Shown here: one piece after another, positions 15,821-23,746 of the stretch | Position numbering within the stretch: position 1 is the stretch's first letter | How the letters are laid out: each line of letters opens with the position of its first letter | From: Archangium sp. | Lineage (GTDB): Bacteria > Myxococcota > Myxococcia > Myxococcales > Myxococcaceae | Assembly: GCA_030681645.1 (NCBI GenBank) | Contig: JAUXRX010000049.1 | Coordinates: 434,001-498,000 of the forward strand | Direction: 5' to 3' | Length of the DNA stretch: 64,000 nucleotides | Made by a program: the position numbers and the translations under genes | The notes under the pieces: generated by a model | Databases searched by the model: none | What the model saw: only the letters and a program-made list of their open reading frames with translations | What the model was told of the DNA's origin: nothing

Positions 15821-16273
15821 TCAGGTGCGGGCGACCAGGGACCGGAGCGCGTCCTTGTTCGCGGCCACCTTGAGGCCGAACTGGGTACAGATGGCCATCA
15901 GCAGCTTCATGCAGGCCTGCGGCTTGGTGGCGACCAGCTTCTGGAAGTCAGCCTGGCGGATCTCGAAGGCGGTGACGGCTGACTCGGCGGTGGCGGTGCA
16001 GAGCCGCTGGCCGGGGGTGATCAACGAGAGCTCGCCGAGCCAGTCACCGGGCCCCAGCTCACCGAGCGAAAGGTCGCCGCGCTCGCCCCGGGTGGAGAGC
16101 GCCACCCTGCCCTCGCCCACCACCAGCAACGAGTCGGACACCATGTTCTCGGCGAAGAGCAGCGCGCCCGAAGGGTACGTCTTGGGGCTGCAGATCCCCG
16201 CGAGGATCTGAATGCCCGTGTCCGTGAAGCCCGAGAGCAACCCGCAAGCCCGGAGCCCTTCCGCTGCCGTCAT
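15821..16273 (-). CDS. Cyclic nucleotide-binding (CAP-ED) domain protein
   Basis: 150 residues forming a single cNMP-binding beta-barrel: GALLFAENMVSDSLLVVGEG, then ELGPGDWLGELSLITPGQRL. The phosphate-binding cassette PGDWLGELSL lacks the usual Arg-x-Ala after it (TPGQRLCTATA is degenerate), so nucleotide binding is uncertain. There is no DNA-binding domain. Such stand-alone domains are common in myxobacteria. A TACCTT element 7 nt before the ATG suggests a leaderless transcript. Confidence 0.8.
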   Translation of the reverse strand: MTAAEGLRACGLLSGFTDTGIQILAGICSPKTYPSGALLFAENMVSDSLLVVGEGRVALSTRGERGDLSLGELGPGDWLGELSLITPGQRLCTATAESAVTAFEIRQADFQKLVATKPQACMKLLMAICTQFGLKVAANKDALRSLVART

Positions 16274-16280
16274 GGGCGGA

Positions 16281-16286
16281 AAGGTA
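16281..16286 (-). promoter_or_regulatory. -10 element of a probable leaderless mRNA
   Basis: TACCTT on the minus strand, 7 nt before the ATG of the cNMP-binding protein. No Shine-Dalgarno is present. Confidence 0.4.
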
Positions 16287-16322
16287 CCACGGCAGGATAC
16301 GGGCGCTGCATTTCCATCAAGC

Positions 16323-17528
16323 TCAGGGACACTTGATGCCGGCGTTGTCCACGAGGGACCTCGCCTGGGCTGAGCCGAGCTTCACCGCGCGGCAGAGATC
16401 TTCAGCTGCGCCGGCCTTGTCGCCCTCCCCGTTCTTGAGCACGCCGCGGAGCAGATAGCCGGGGGGGTGGTCGGGGGCGGCGGCGATGATGCCGTCGACC
16501 TCCTTTCGCGCCTCGTCGGTCTGCTGGGTGTTCACCAGGAGGCCGGCGAGATCGGTGCGGTTGTCGAGCCACCCCGGGGCGAGGCGCCGGGCTTCCTCGT
16601 AGTACTTCTGCGCGTCAGGCAGGCGGCCCTCGCGCACCGCGACGAGGCCGGCGAGGTGCTGCGCGGCAGCGAAGCCGGGGCAGGCGAGCGCGACCTGGAG
16701 GGCGGGCGAGGTCTGCTTGAGGGCGGTGTGGGTGGCCCGGGCGAGCAGGTACGCGGCTTCGGCCGAGGGCTTCTCGATCAGCGCCAGCGCCTGGTGATCG
16801 GTGGCGACCTTCGCCACCTGGGCCGCGTCTTCCGCGCGCCGGCACGCCACGGGAGGCACCGGCTCCTTCCAGGTCGAGTACACGGTGTCGAGCAGCGTGA
16901 AGGGCTCGAGTTGCGGCGGAGGCGTCACCACCGGGTCCTTCTTCGCGCCGGGGCTCAGGGCGACGACCGCCGCGCCGATCACCCCGAGCAGGACGGCCCC
17001 ACCGGCGAGCAGCGGCACCTTCGAGCCCGGCTTCTTCGGGGCCGCGGGGGCGAGCTGCGCGGCTGCGGGTGCAGTGGTGGCCGCGCCCGGCGCGGTGAGC
17101 CCCTTCTTTTCGGAATACCAGGCGAGGATCGTCACCATCGAGTTGAGGCTGGCGACCACCTCCTCGAGGCCGACCTTCACACCGGAGTCGTCGAGGCTGC
17201 CGGCGTGATCGTGGGCCGAGAGGTTTCCCCACGCCTGCACCGTGCTCATGTGGGCGAGCACGTTGGTGGGAATGATGCCGGCGTTGGCCTGCTGGCGGAA
17301 CTTGGTGACGAGCTCGTCGAGCATCGCCTTGCCGGGCGTCTGCTTGAGTTCCTCGGTGACCAGCGAGCGAAGGATCGCCTCGAGCACCAGGCGGGCGTTC
17401 TGCATCACGCCCTTGTAGTCGCGGGCGCGGCCCCGGCTGACCATCGTCTGGAGATCTTCCTGCGCCCGGCCGAAGCGCGGGGCGAGATCAGCCATCTTCT
17501 GCAGCAGCGGTTCGATGTCGACGGCCAT
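16323..17528 (-). CDS. Membrane-anchored TPR protein with DUF4145-like N-terminus
   Basis: 401 residues. Residues 1-150 are helical (ARLVLEAILRSLVTEELKQT ... AHMSTVQAWGNLSAHDH), resembling DUF4145-type domains. A Pro/Ala linker and one membrane helix follow (about 180-202, VPLLAGGAVLLGVIGAAVVA). The C-terminal ~180 residues contain TPR-like helices (AQKYYEEARRLAPGWLDNRT; PPGYLLRGVLKNGEGDKAGA). The topology puts the TPR part outside the cytoplasm. It starts 4 nt after the CsgG-like gene on the same strand, so the two are probably made and act together in the envelope. Role not known. Confidence 0.65.
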   Translation of the reverse strand: MAVDIEPLLQKMADLAPRFGRAQEDLQTMVSRGRARDYKGVMQNARLVLEAILRSLVTEELKQTPGKAMLDELVTKFRQQANAGIIPTNVLAHMSTVQAWGNLSAHDHAGSLDDSGVKVGLEEVVASLNSMVTILAWYSEKKGLTAPGAATTAPAAAQLAPAAPKKPGSKVPLLAGGAVLLGVIGAAVVALSPGAKKDPVVTPPPQLEPFTLLDTVYSTWKEPVPPVACRRAEDAAQVAKVATDHQALALIEKPSAEAAYLLARATHTALKQTSPALQVALACPGFAAAQHLAGLVAVREGRLPDAQKYYEEARRLAPGWLDNRTDLAGLLVNTQQTDEARKEVDGIIAAAPDHPPGYLLRGVLKNGEGDKAGAAEDLCRAVKLGSAQARSLVDNAGIKCP

Positions 17529-17532
17529 CGCG

Positions 17533-18210
17533 TCAGTCCCTCAGGGAGAGCAGGTCGAGCTGCGCGAGCTTGAACTCGGGCTGCTCCTTCACCACCTCGG
17601 TGAGCAGCTTCTTCTGCGTCGCCGGGTCTTTCTTGTCCTTCGCGTCGAGCGCGCGGGCGTACTTCACGCCGGTGCTCAACGGCAGCTTGTGGTTGCGCTT
17701 CGCGGGCGGCTCGAAGCTCGCGATCGTGCCCAGGGCGAGCAGCTTCCTGCTGAGGTCTGCCACGAGCTGCTCCTCGGCGGCGAAGACGTCGGCCGGGTCG
17801 AGCAGCACCTTGGCGCTCGCGACCTCGTCGAACTGCGGGTAGCTCATCACCCGCGCGACGATGCGGCACTGGCTCTTGCCCAGGCAGACCAGGTTGCCGA
17901 TCACCAGGTACTCCACCCCCAGCACCTTGCCCATCTTCGCGAAGGTCGACTTGTCCGCGTACTTCGTCTCGCCGAGGTCGAGCTCCTTGAGGGCGTCCTC
18001 GAGGCGCTCGCGCTCGAGCACCCGGAGGCCGGGGTTCGAGGTGAAGTCGGTGATCAACAACGCGGCCAGCCCCTTGGTGAAGGCGGTGAGATCGGGGTCG
18101 GTGGTCGACGCTTCGAAGTAGAGCACCGCGACGCGCGGCCGGACGCCGGCGTCGGGCGGCGCGGCGAACGCGGGGACTGCGAGGAAGAGCAGCGCAGCGA
18201 GTCTGAGCAT
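17533..18210 (-). CDS. CsgG/TolB_N-type periplasmic protein
   Basis: 225 residues with a signal peptide (MLRLAALLFLAVPAFAAPPD). The body is the CsgG-type fold: RVAVLYFEASTTDPDLTAFT, then LITDFTSNPGLRVLERERLE, then GKVLGVEYLVIGNL. No lipobox cysteine follows the signal peptide, unlike true curli CsgG, so it is probably a periplasmic paralogue (FlgO/TolB_N-like) and not a pore. It precedes and is coupled to the TPR membrane protein. It is a clear paralogue of the N-terminus of the 720-residue protein at 21.2-23.3 kb. Confidence 0.75.
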   Translation of the reverse strand: MLRLAALLFLAVPAFAAPPDAGVRPRVAVLYFEASTTDPDLTAFTKGLAALLITDFTSNPGLRVLERERLEDALKELDLGETKYADKSTFAKMGKVLGVEYLVIGNLVCLGKSQCRIVARVMSYPQFDEVASAKVLLDPADVFAAEEQLVADLSRKLLALGTIASFEPPAKRNHKLPLSTGVKYARALDAKDKKDPATQKKLLTEVVKEQPEFKLAQLDLLSLRD

Positions 18211-18250
18211 GGCATCGGGTTTGTAGCAGCCTCCGTTCCCGGTCGGTGGC

Positions 18251-18256
18251 TATGCT
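18251..18256 (+). promoter_or_regulatory. -10 element of a probable leaderless mRNA
   Basis: TATGCT, 10 nt before the ATG at 18267, with no Shine-Dalgarno between. This supports 18267 over the in-frame GTG and ATG codons at 18246 and 18252. Confidence 0.4.
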
Positions 18257-18266
18257 GCGCGCCCCG

Positions 18267-20543
18267 ATGGAAGCCGCACTCAGCGCGACGCTCGACGCCC
18301 TGCTCGACCCGCAGAAGATCCGCTGGACCCGCGAGCGCACCCAGCTCGGGCAGGAGCCCGCCGAAAGCGAGTTCTTCCTGGGCGTGGGCAGCCGAGACGC
18401 CGAGCTGCCGCCCCACCCGCGCATGCTCTCGTGGAAGCTGCCGCAGTGGCGCACCAGGAACCTGCGGTCGACCACCGAGGCGGTGATGCTGAGCGCCGAC
18501 GTGCTCGACCGGCTCGAGCTGCCCCTCACCTTCCGCCAGCACGACGCCACCTTCGACAACGTCGCCGGCGCGGTGCTCGCCACCTACCGGGTGCTGCACA
18601 AGCGCTGGCCGGGCGGGCACGAGGCGCTGGTCGAGTACGTCAGCGAGTGGGAACAGGGCCGCACCGAGATCGCCGGCCACTACGCGCGCGCGCTCGCCTC
18701 GGTCTACTACGCGTCGATGCAGCTCTTCCGCACCCCCGACGGGAGCCCCTCGCGGGAGCTGGTGGCGCTGCTGGTGGGCGCGCTCGAGCTCGAGCTCGAC
18801 CTCGCCGGGCTGCAGACGCTGCCCGAAGCGCTGGTGCCCAACCGGGTGAGCCGAAGACTCAAGGCCGACGCCGATCTCTACCGGGCCGAGCTCTCGCGCG
18901 GGTGGAAGGTGCAGGTCGACCTGCCCGTCGACAACCAGCCCGGCGCGTACCGGCGCATCGACGCGCTGTTCCTCTCGTCACCGCAAGACGTCACGGTGCT
19001 CAAGCTGCTGGCCCGGCCCGACGCGGAGTCGTCGTCGTATGGGCGCGGCTTCGAGCTGATGGCCGTGCACGCGCCCAACGAGGCGAACGCGTGGGGCCGG
19101 CACACCATCACCATCGCCCCGGAGAGCCCGGGCACGCTCGACGATCTCGGCCTGCAGCTCGACCGGGTCGAGGGCGATCTCGCGCCCGACGGCACGCCGC
19201 GGGTGAAGGGCAAGCCGCGCTTCACCTACCAGCCCGAGGAGCTCGGCGGCCTGGCCGACCCCTGGTATTCCGACGGCTACGCGTGGACGAAGCGGCGCTG
19301 CACCATCGTCGCCCCGCCCTTCGCGGGCTCGCGGCTGACGCGCGAGCAGATCTGGGAAGCCCTGTGGCAGCGCTTCCACGTGGGCCGCAACGTCCACGTC
19401 ACCTCGTCGCGAACGATCTTCTGCCGCGCCTACCGCGCCAGCAGGCGCGTGAGCAGCGACTCGCTCGTCGCCGAGGGCTGGGCGGTGATGGCGCAGCCCG
19501 ACGTGAAGCACGCCTTCCTGCCCTCGGTGACCAGCTCGTTCGCCGGCGGCGACGTGACCCACCTCGAGCGCAGGGAAGGCAGCCGCACCCTGCACCTCTC
19601 GCTCTACCCGAACCAGCTCGCGCTGATCTGGGTCGAGTTCGTCGAGACGAAGCCCACCACCCTGCTCGAGCTGAGCACCCGGCAGGCCGCGCTCTCCTCG
19701 GGGGGCACGCTGGGCACCATCCCTTCGATCGCCGCGCTCTCGCCGCGCTTCGAGCCGGTGGAGAACTCGCGCTGGCTGGTGTTCGGCGCCTACCGCCTCA
19801 ACCGCGCCCGCTCGACCATGCTCGACGGGTCGCGCTCGGTGCAGGGCCTCTTTCACGCGGTGGCGAGCGGCGAGGCGCCCACGCTGGAAAACCTCCCCTC
19901 TGAGGCGGAAGACGACGCGCGGCGGGTGCAGGCGATGCGCGACGTCGAGCACTGGTTCACCCCCACCGGCGGCGCCCGGCTCGAGCTGCGGCTCGACGAC
20001 AACGCCGAGCCGCCACCGCTCGACCAGGACTTCGCGCTGTTCCTGCTGGCGACCGGCCAGCGCTACGTGGCCTTCGAGCTGACCCGGCGCATGGGCGAGG
20101 TCGAGCGCGCCTCGCGCACCGAGCGCTGGCAGCGCATGGCCCCCACCCGCCGGCTGCGCGCCGACGTGATGCTCTTCACCAACTCGCTCTGGTACGCGCG
20201 CGTGTCGGACAGCCCCGAGCTCAACTGGCGCTACGACGCGTGGAGAGAGCTGCACGGCATGGAAGACACGGTCGAGGCGCTGCGCGACCAGACCACCGAG
20301 CTCGACGAGTACCGGAAGCAACGCTTCGAGGCGATGGTGGGCATGATGCTGTTCGTCTTCCTGCCGATCACCATCGCGTCGGGCTTCTTCTCGGGCGCGC
20401 AGTTCAACGAGATGGACCTGCGCCTGGGCCTGCCGTGGACCACCGGCGGGTGGGTGCTCTTCGGGATCTACACCCTCTTCTTCTCGGTGCTGGTGTTCGG
20501 CGCCGTGGTGGTGCTGCGGCTGGTGTCCTCGCGGAAGCGCTGA
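18267..20543 (+). CDS. Large protein of unknown function with two C-terminal membrane helices
   Basis: 758 residues. A long soluble region (~680 residues) is followed by a charged helix (LRDQTTELDEYRKQRFEAMV) and two membrane helices at about 690-708 and 728-752. A late helical arm plus a two-helix hairpin recalls CorA-type architecture, but there is no GMN motif, so I do not call it a transporter. The soluble part is rich in paired charged residues and has no motif I recognise. It is divergent from the CsgG-like operon with a short shared promoter region. Confidence 0.6.
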   Translation: MEAALSATLDALLDPQKIRWTRERTQLGQEPAESEFFLGVGSRDAELPPHPRMLSWKLPQWRTRNLRSTTEAVMLSADVLDRLELPLTFRQHDATFDNVAGAVLATYRVLHKRWPGGHEALVEYVSEWEQGRTEIAGHYARALASVYYASMQLFRTPDGSPSRELVALLVGALELELDLAGLQTLPEALVPNRVSRRLKADADLYRAELSRGWKVQVDLPVDNQPGAYRRIDALFLSSPQDVTVLKLLARPDAESSSYGRGFELMAVHAPNEANAWGRHTITIAPESPGTLDDLGLQLDRVEGDLAPDGTPRVKGKPRFTYQPEELGGLADPWYSDGYAWTKRRCTIVAPPFAGSRLTREQIWEALWQRFHVGRNVHVTSSRTIFCRAYRASRRVSSDSLVAEGWAVMAQPDVKHAFLPSVTSSFAGGDVTHLERREGSRTLHLSLYPNQLALIWVEFVETKPTTLLELSTRQAALSSGGTLGTIPSIAALSPRFEPVENSRWLVFGAYRLNRARSTMLDGSRSVQGLFHAVASGEAPTLENLPSEAEDDARRVQAMRDVEHWFTPTGGARLELRLDDNAEPPPLDQDFALFLLATGQRYVAFELTRRMGEVERASRTERWQRMAPTRRLRADVMLFTNSLWYARVSDSPELNWRYDAWRELHGMEDTVEALRDQTTELDEYRKQRFEAMVGMMLFVFLPITIASGFFSGAQFNEMDLRLGLPWTTGGWVLFGIYTLFFSVLVFGAVVVLRLVSSRKR

Positions 20544-20582
20544 CTCGCCATTCCGTCAGATGTATGACAAAAGAGATACACC

Positions 20583-20861
20583 ATGCCTGTCTCTCTCAGG
20601 GTGCCACCTGAAGTGTCGAAGCGAATCGCCCGGCTCTCCGCCGCGCGCGACGTGAGCCCCCACGCCTTCATGCTCGAGGCGATCCGCGAGAAGCTCGAGA
20701 GCGAGGAGGCCCGCACGGCGTTCCTCACCGAAGGCATGCGCCGCCTCGAGGCGATGAAGAAGTCGGGAAAGGGCATCCCGGCAGATGAGGTCTTCCAGTA
20801 CTTCGAGGGCCTGGCGCGAGGAGCGAAGCCGAAGCGTCCCGTGGCCCGCAAGGCCCGATGA
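20583..20861 (+). CDS. RHH antitoxin (ParD/CopG-type) of a type II toxin-antitoxin pair
   Basis: 92 residues. The N-terminus is an RHH fold (MPVSLRVPPEVSKRIARLSA, then RDVSPHAFMLEAIREKLES). The C-terminus is a charged tail (GLARGAKPKRPVARKAR) of the kind that wraps the toxin. Its stop overlaps the ATG of the ParE/RelE-like gene (ATGA). The ~40 bp upstream are unusually AT-rich for this window and contain GTCA-N6-TGAC (20555-20568), a possible operator. Established: such pairs are autoregulated by the antitoxin. Confidence 0.8.
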   Translation: MPVSLRVPPEVSKRIARLSAARDVSPHAFMLEAIREKLESEEARTAFLTEGMRRLEAMKKSGKGIPADEVFQYFEGLARGAKPKRPVARKAR

Positions 20862-21157
20862 AGCTCGAGTTCCCGGAGTTCGCGCTCGGCGACCTGGAGC
20901 GCATCTACGCATTCTGCGCGGAGCGCGACGGTGCGAACGCGATCGCCCAGGTGCGCCTCATCCAATCGGCCGTCGAGATCCTCGCGATCCACCCCCGAAT
21001 CGGCAGGCCCGCGTCAGGGTGGCCGCTGCGCGAGCTGGTCATCTCTGCCTCGAAGGATGGGTTCGTCGCGCTCTACGACTACGACCCCATCGGGCAGCTG
21101 GTGCGAATCGTCGCCGTCAGGCATCAACGCGAGGTGGGTTACCGGTTCGAGCCTTGA
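20858..21157 (+). CDS. ParE/RelE superfamily toxin
   Basis: 99 residues with the ParE/RelE layout: an N-terminal helix pair (FPEFALGDLERIYAFCAERD), the connecting segment VEILAIHPRIGRPASGWPLR, and C-terminal strands (GFVALYDYDPIGQLVRIVAV, then RHQREVGY). The P-x-x-GRP and RHQREVGY features are characteristic. Whether it inhibits gyrase (ParE) or cleaves mRNA (RelE) cannot be decided here. It overlaps the antitoxin by 4 nt and converges with the next minus-strand gene 6 bp away. Confidence 0.82.
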   Translation: MKLEFPEFALGDLERIYAFCAERDGANAIAQVRLIQSAVEILAIHPRIGRPASGWPLRELVISASKDGFVALYDYDPIGQLVRIVAVRHQREVGYRFEP

Positions 21158-21163
21158 GCCGGC

Positions 21164-23326
21164 TCACTGGCGCCGCACGCGGAACTCGCCCTTCGTCAGG
21201 GTCATGTTCCGCTTCATACCGTCGGCCATCTCGGCCCCGGTGAAGAGCACCTCGAAGGTGCCCTCGTCGAAGCCGGGGCCGTCAGGGGGCGCCATCTTCG
21301 TGAGGTTCACCTTGCACGTGCCCTCGACGTAGTTGCCCCAGTAGCGGCGCCAGCGGCCAGTCACGCAGAGGAAGCTGCCGTCCTTCTGCTTCTCGAGCCG
21401 CAGGTCGAACGACTCTTCCTTGCCGCCCTGCACGCGGGGGCCGTCGGTGTTGCCGTTGATGAAGAGCACCTTCTGATCGTTGCTGAGCACCGAGTTGAGG
21501 TGCCGGTCCATGTCGAAGGTCCACCCGCCATCGAGCGTGGCGCGCATCCAGGTGACGTCCTTCTTGAGATCCCCCAGGTCGCACCACGGGTAGTGCTTCG
21601 ACCACGCGATCATCTCGGACACCGAGCCGTTCACCTCGAGGTACTTCTTGTAGAAGGTCTGAAAGCGCTCGCAGTCGTCGTGCTTGGCCGCGTCGTGCGC
21701 GATGTACCCGTAGAGCTGGGCGAAGGCGCTCTGGGTGCGCTTGGTGGCGGGCAGGCAGGCCTTCTCGATGTCGGCGGCGAGCTCGTCCAGCGCCTTGAGC
21801 CCGCTCACCAGCATGCGGCGGCGCATCATGTCGTGCGACATGCGGATCTTCATGTCGTCGCAGGTCTTGATCGCGGCGGTCCAGTTCTCCACGTCGCGCA
21901 GGTCGTTGGTGCGGCCCTCGAGCAGCTCCTTGATGCGGCCCTCGACCCACGACGAGCGTGAGCCGGTGGGGAACGCGTCGAGAATCTGCTGATACGTGCC
22001 GATGGCCGCGTCGAGGTTGCCCTCGTAGACGGCCAGGCCCGCCTTGAACTCGAGCAGGCGCGAGGCCTGCCACTCGGCCTGCTTGTCGCCCGCCGCGTGC
22101 CGGGTGAGGGCGCTCTTGATCTCGGCGTCGACGGCCTCGGTGACGGCCTTCTTTTCCTTCGGGTCGACGTTGCCCAGGGTGGGCGCCACGGTGAAGTTCA
22201 CCCCGTCGTCCAGCCGCCCCGACAGCACGAACTCGGCGAGGGTCTGCAGGTCGTGGTCCGTCAGGTTGGCCGAGCCGATCTTCGAGTCCTTGAGCAGCTT
22301 TTCCTCGGCGTCGGGCATGCGGTAGCTGAACGAGGCGGGGTAGCTGACGCCGGCGGCCACGGTGGCGTGCTGCCGGGCGGCGCGGCTGTACTCGGCCATG
22401 TAGCGGCGCTGGTTCTCGACCCAGTCGCGCATCGCGATCAGCGCCTTGCCTTCCATGCCCTTGCGGGCGATGCGGAAGTTCTCGTCGCGGTTGGTGAGGT
22501 ACTGCTTGAGCACGCGGGCCAGGAAGCGGCCCTTGAGCATGCGCATGGTGAGGTAGCGCTCTTTCTCTTCCTTGGTGAGCGAGTCGAACTTCGGCTCGGC
22601 TTTCATCGCCTCGTCCACCATCTTCCCCAGCTCGAGCACGGAGCCGGAGATCAGGTCTTTCTTCTTCTTCTGGTACTCCTCGAAGGCCTTGAGCAGCTCG
22701 CCCTGGCGCTCGCGCCCGAGGAGGAACGTGGGCGACTTCGACACCACCGCGCGCATGGCGGCCTGGGCCTCGTCGACCTTCCCCTGGTCCGAGAGATCGA
22801 GCGCCTTGCCGTAGGCGACGAGGGTGGCGAGGTCAGGCACCTTCGCCTTGCGGCGGGACTGATCGGTGGCCGAGAGCTTCGAGTCGATCTTCGCCACCAG
22901 CTGGTTCACCAGCCGCTGCTCGAGGTCGAAGACCTTGTCGCGGTCGTCCTGTTCCTTCACCGCGAAGACCATGGCGCCCGAGCTCGACTCCACCAGGCGC
23001 GCGTTCACCATCAGCCTGGTGCCCTCGAGCCAGAGCGAGCCGTAGATCAGGTACGTCGAGCCGAGCACCTTGCCCAGCTTCGCGGCGGTGGCCTTGTCGA
23101 CGTACTTCGTCTGCTGGAAGTTGAGCTCCTTGAGCACGTCCTCCAGGCGGGTGCGCTCGACCACGCGCACGCCCTCCCACGCGACCAGATCGGTGATGAG
23201 CAGGTCGGTGAAGCCCTTGCGCATGAACTCGAGGTCGGGGTCCTTCGAGTCGTTGTCGAAGTACATCACCGACACCACCGGTACCTGTCCGGTGGCGAGC
23301 AGGGTCACCAGGGAGAGCGCCAGCAT
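21164..23326 (-). CDS. CsgG-domain protein with long helical/TPR extension
   Basis: 720 residues with signal peptide MLALSLVTLLATGQV. Residues ~15-165 form a CsgG/TolB_N-like domain (VSVMYFDNDSKDPDLEFMRK, LITDLVAWEGVRVVERTRLE, GKVLGSTYLIYGSL). The rest is helical with TPR-like units (AYGKALDLSDQGKVDEAQAA; AVYEGNLDAAIGTYQQILDA), ending in a beta-rich ~100-residue domain. There is no lipobox. It starts 4 nt after the SFPD-repeat gene, so the two form an operon. It is a paralogue of the 225-residue CsgG-like protein at 17.5 kb. Probably a periplasmic assembly or sensing factor; secretion of the repeat protein is a hypothesis only. Confidence 0.7.
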   Translation of the reverse strand: MLALSLVTLLATGQVPVVSVMYFDNDSKDPDLEFMRKGFTDLLITDLVAWEGVRVVERTRLEDVLKELNFQQTKYVDKATAAKLGKVLGSTYLIYGSLWLEGTRLMVNARLVESSSGAMVFAVKEQDDRDKVFDLEQRLVNQLVAKIDSKLSATDQSRRKAKVPDLATLVAYGKALDLSDQGKVDEAQAAMRAVVSKSPTFLLGRERQGELLKAFEEYQKKKKDLISGSVLELGKMVDEAMKAEPKFDSLTKEEKERYLTMRMLKGRFLARVLKQYLTNRDENFRIARKGMEGKALIAMRDWVENQRRYMAEYSRAARQHATVAAGVSYPASFSYRMPDAEEKLLKDSKIGSANLTDHDLQTLAEFVLSGRLDDGVNFTVAPTLGNVDPKEKKAVTEAVDAEIKSALTRHAAGDKQAEWQASRLLEFKAGLAVYEGNLDAAIGTYQQILDAFPTGSRSSWVEGRIKELLEGRTNDLRDVENWTAAIKTCDDMKIRMSHDMMRRRMLVSGLKALDELAADIEKACLPATKRTQSAFAQLYGYIAHDAAKHDDCERFQTFYKKYLEVNGSVSEMIAWSKHYPWCDLGDLKKDVTWMRATLDGGWTFDMDRHLNSVLSNDQKVLFINGNTDGPRVQGGKEESFDLRLEKQKDGSFLCVTGRWRRYWGNYVEGTCKVNLTKMAPPDGPGFDEGTFEVLFTGAEMADGMKRNMTLTKGEFRVRRQ

Positions 23327-23330
23327 CAGG

Positions 23331-23669
23331 TCAGTTCGCGCCCGGGAACGAGGTCACGTACTGCACCTTCACGTCGGGGAAGCTGGTGACGAACTGCACC
23401 TTCGTGTCGGGGAAGCTGGTGACCATCTGCCACTGGCCGCACTTGTCGGGGAACGAGCTGACCTTCTGCACCTTCACGTCGGGGAAGGAGCTGACGACCT
23501 GCACCTTCACGTCGGGGAAGGAGCTGACCTCCTGGATCTTCCCGTAGAGCTTCTTGCCGTTGAACGTGCAGCTCGACTTGCTGAACGAGCCACCGGCCTC
23601 GGCAGAGAGGGAGACACCGGCGACGACGGCCAGGGTGACGGCAGCGAGTGAGGCGAGCAGCTTCTTCAT
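23331..23669 (-). CDS. Small secreted protein made of 11-residue SFPD repeats
   Basis: 112 residues from the ATG at 23669, which has a GGAGAAG ribosome-binding site. Signal peptide MKKLLASLAAVTLAVVAGVSLSAEA. After a short segment with one Cys (FSKSSCTFNGKKLYGKIQ) the rest is six copies of x-V-[ST]-S-F-P-D-x-K-V-Q, period 11 residues. The third copy carries an insert (DKCGQWQ) with the second Cys, and the last ends SFPGAN. I recall similar SFPD proteins with a CGxWQ insert in other bacteria but know no function. The fold is probably a small beta-solenoid. It is co-transcribed with the CsgG-domain gene downstream. Confidence 0.8.
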   Translation of the reverse strand: MKKLLASLAAVTLAVVAGVSLSAEAGGSFSKSSCTFNGKKLYGKIQEVSSFPDVKVQVVSSFPDVKVQKVSSFPDKCGQWQMVTSFPDTKVQFVTSFPDVKVQYVTSFPGAN

Positions 23670-23746
23670 GGGTTTCTTCTCCAAGGGGTTGGAAGACAGC
23701 GTGGAGAAGATACGACCCCACAGGGGGGCTGCGAGTGAAATCTCGC

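Noticed and set aside
18267..20543. CorA-type magnesium transporter
   Set aside because: Two C-terminal helices and a helical arm fit, but the GMN motif is absent and the soluble part does not match.
21164..23326. Calling the CsgG-domain protein a true curli pore (csgG)
   Set aside because: There is no lipobox Cys, the protein is far longer than CsgG, and no csgE/F/A/B homologues are near. Only the fold is shared.
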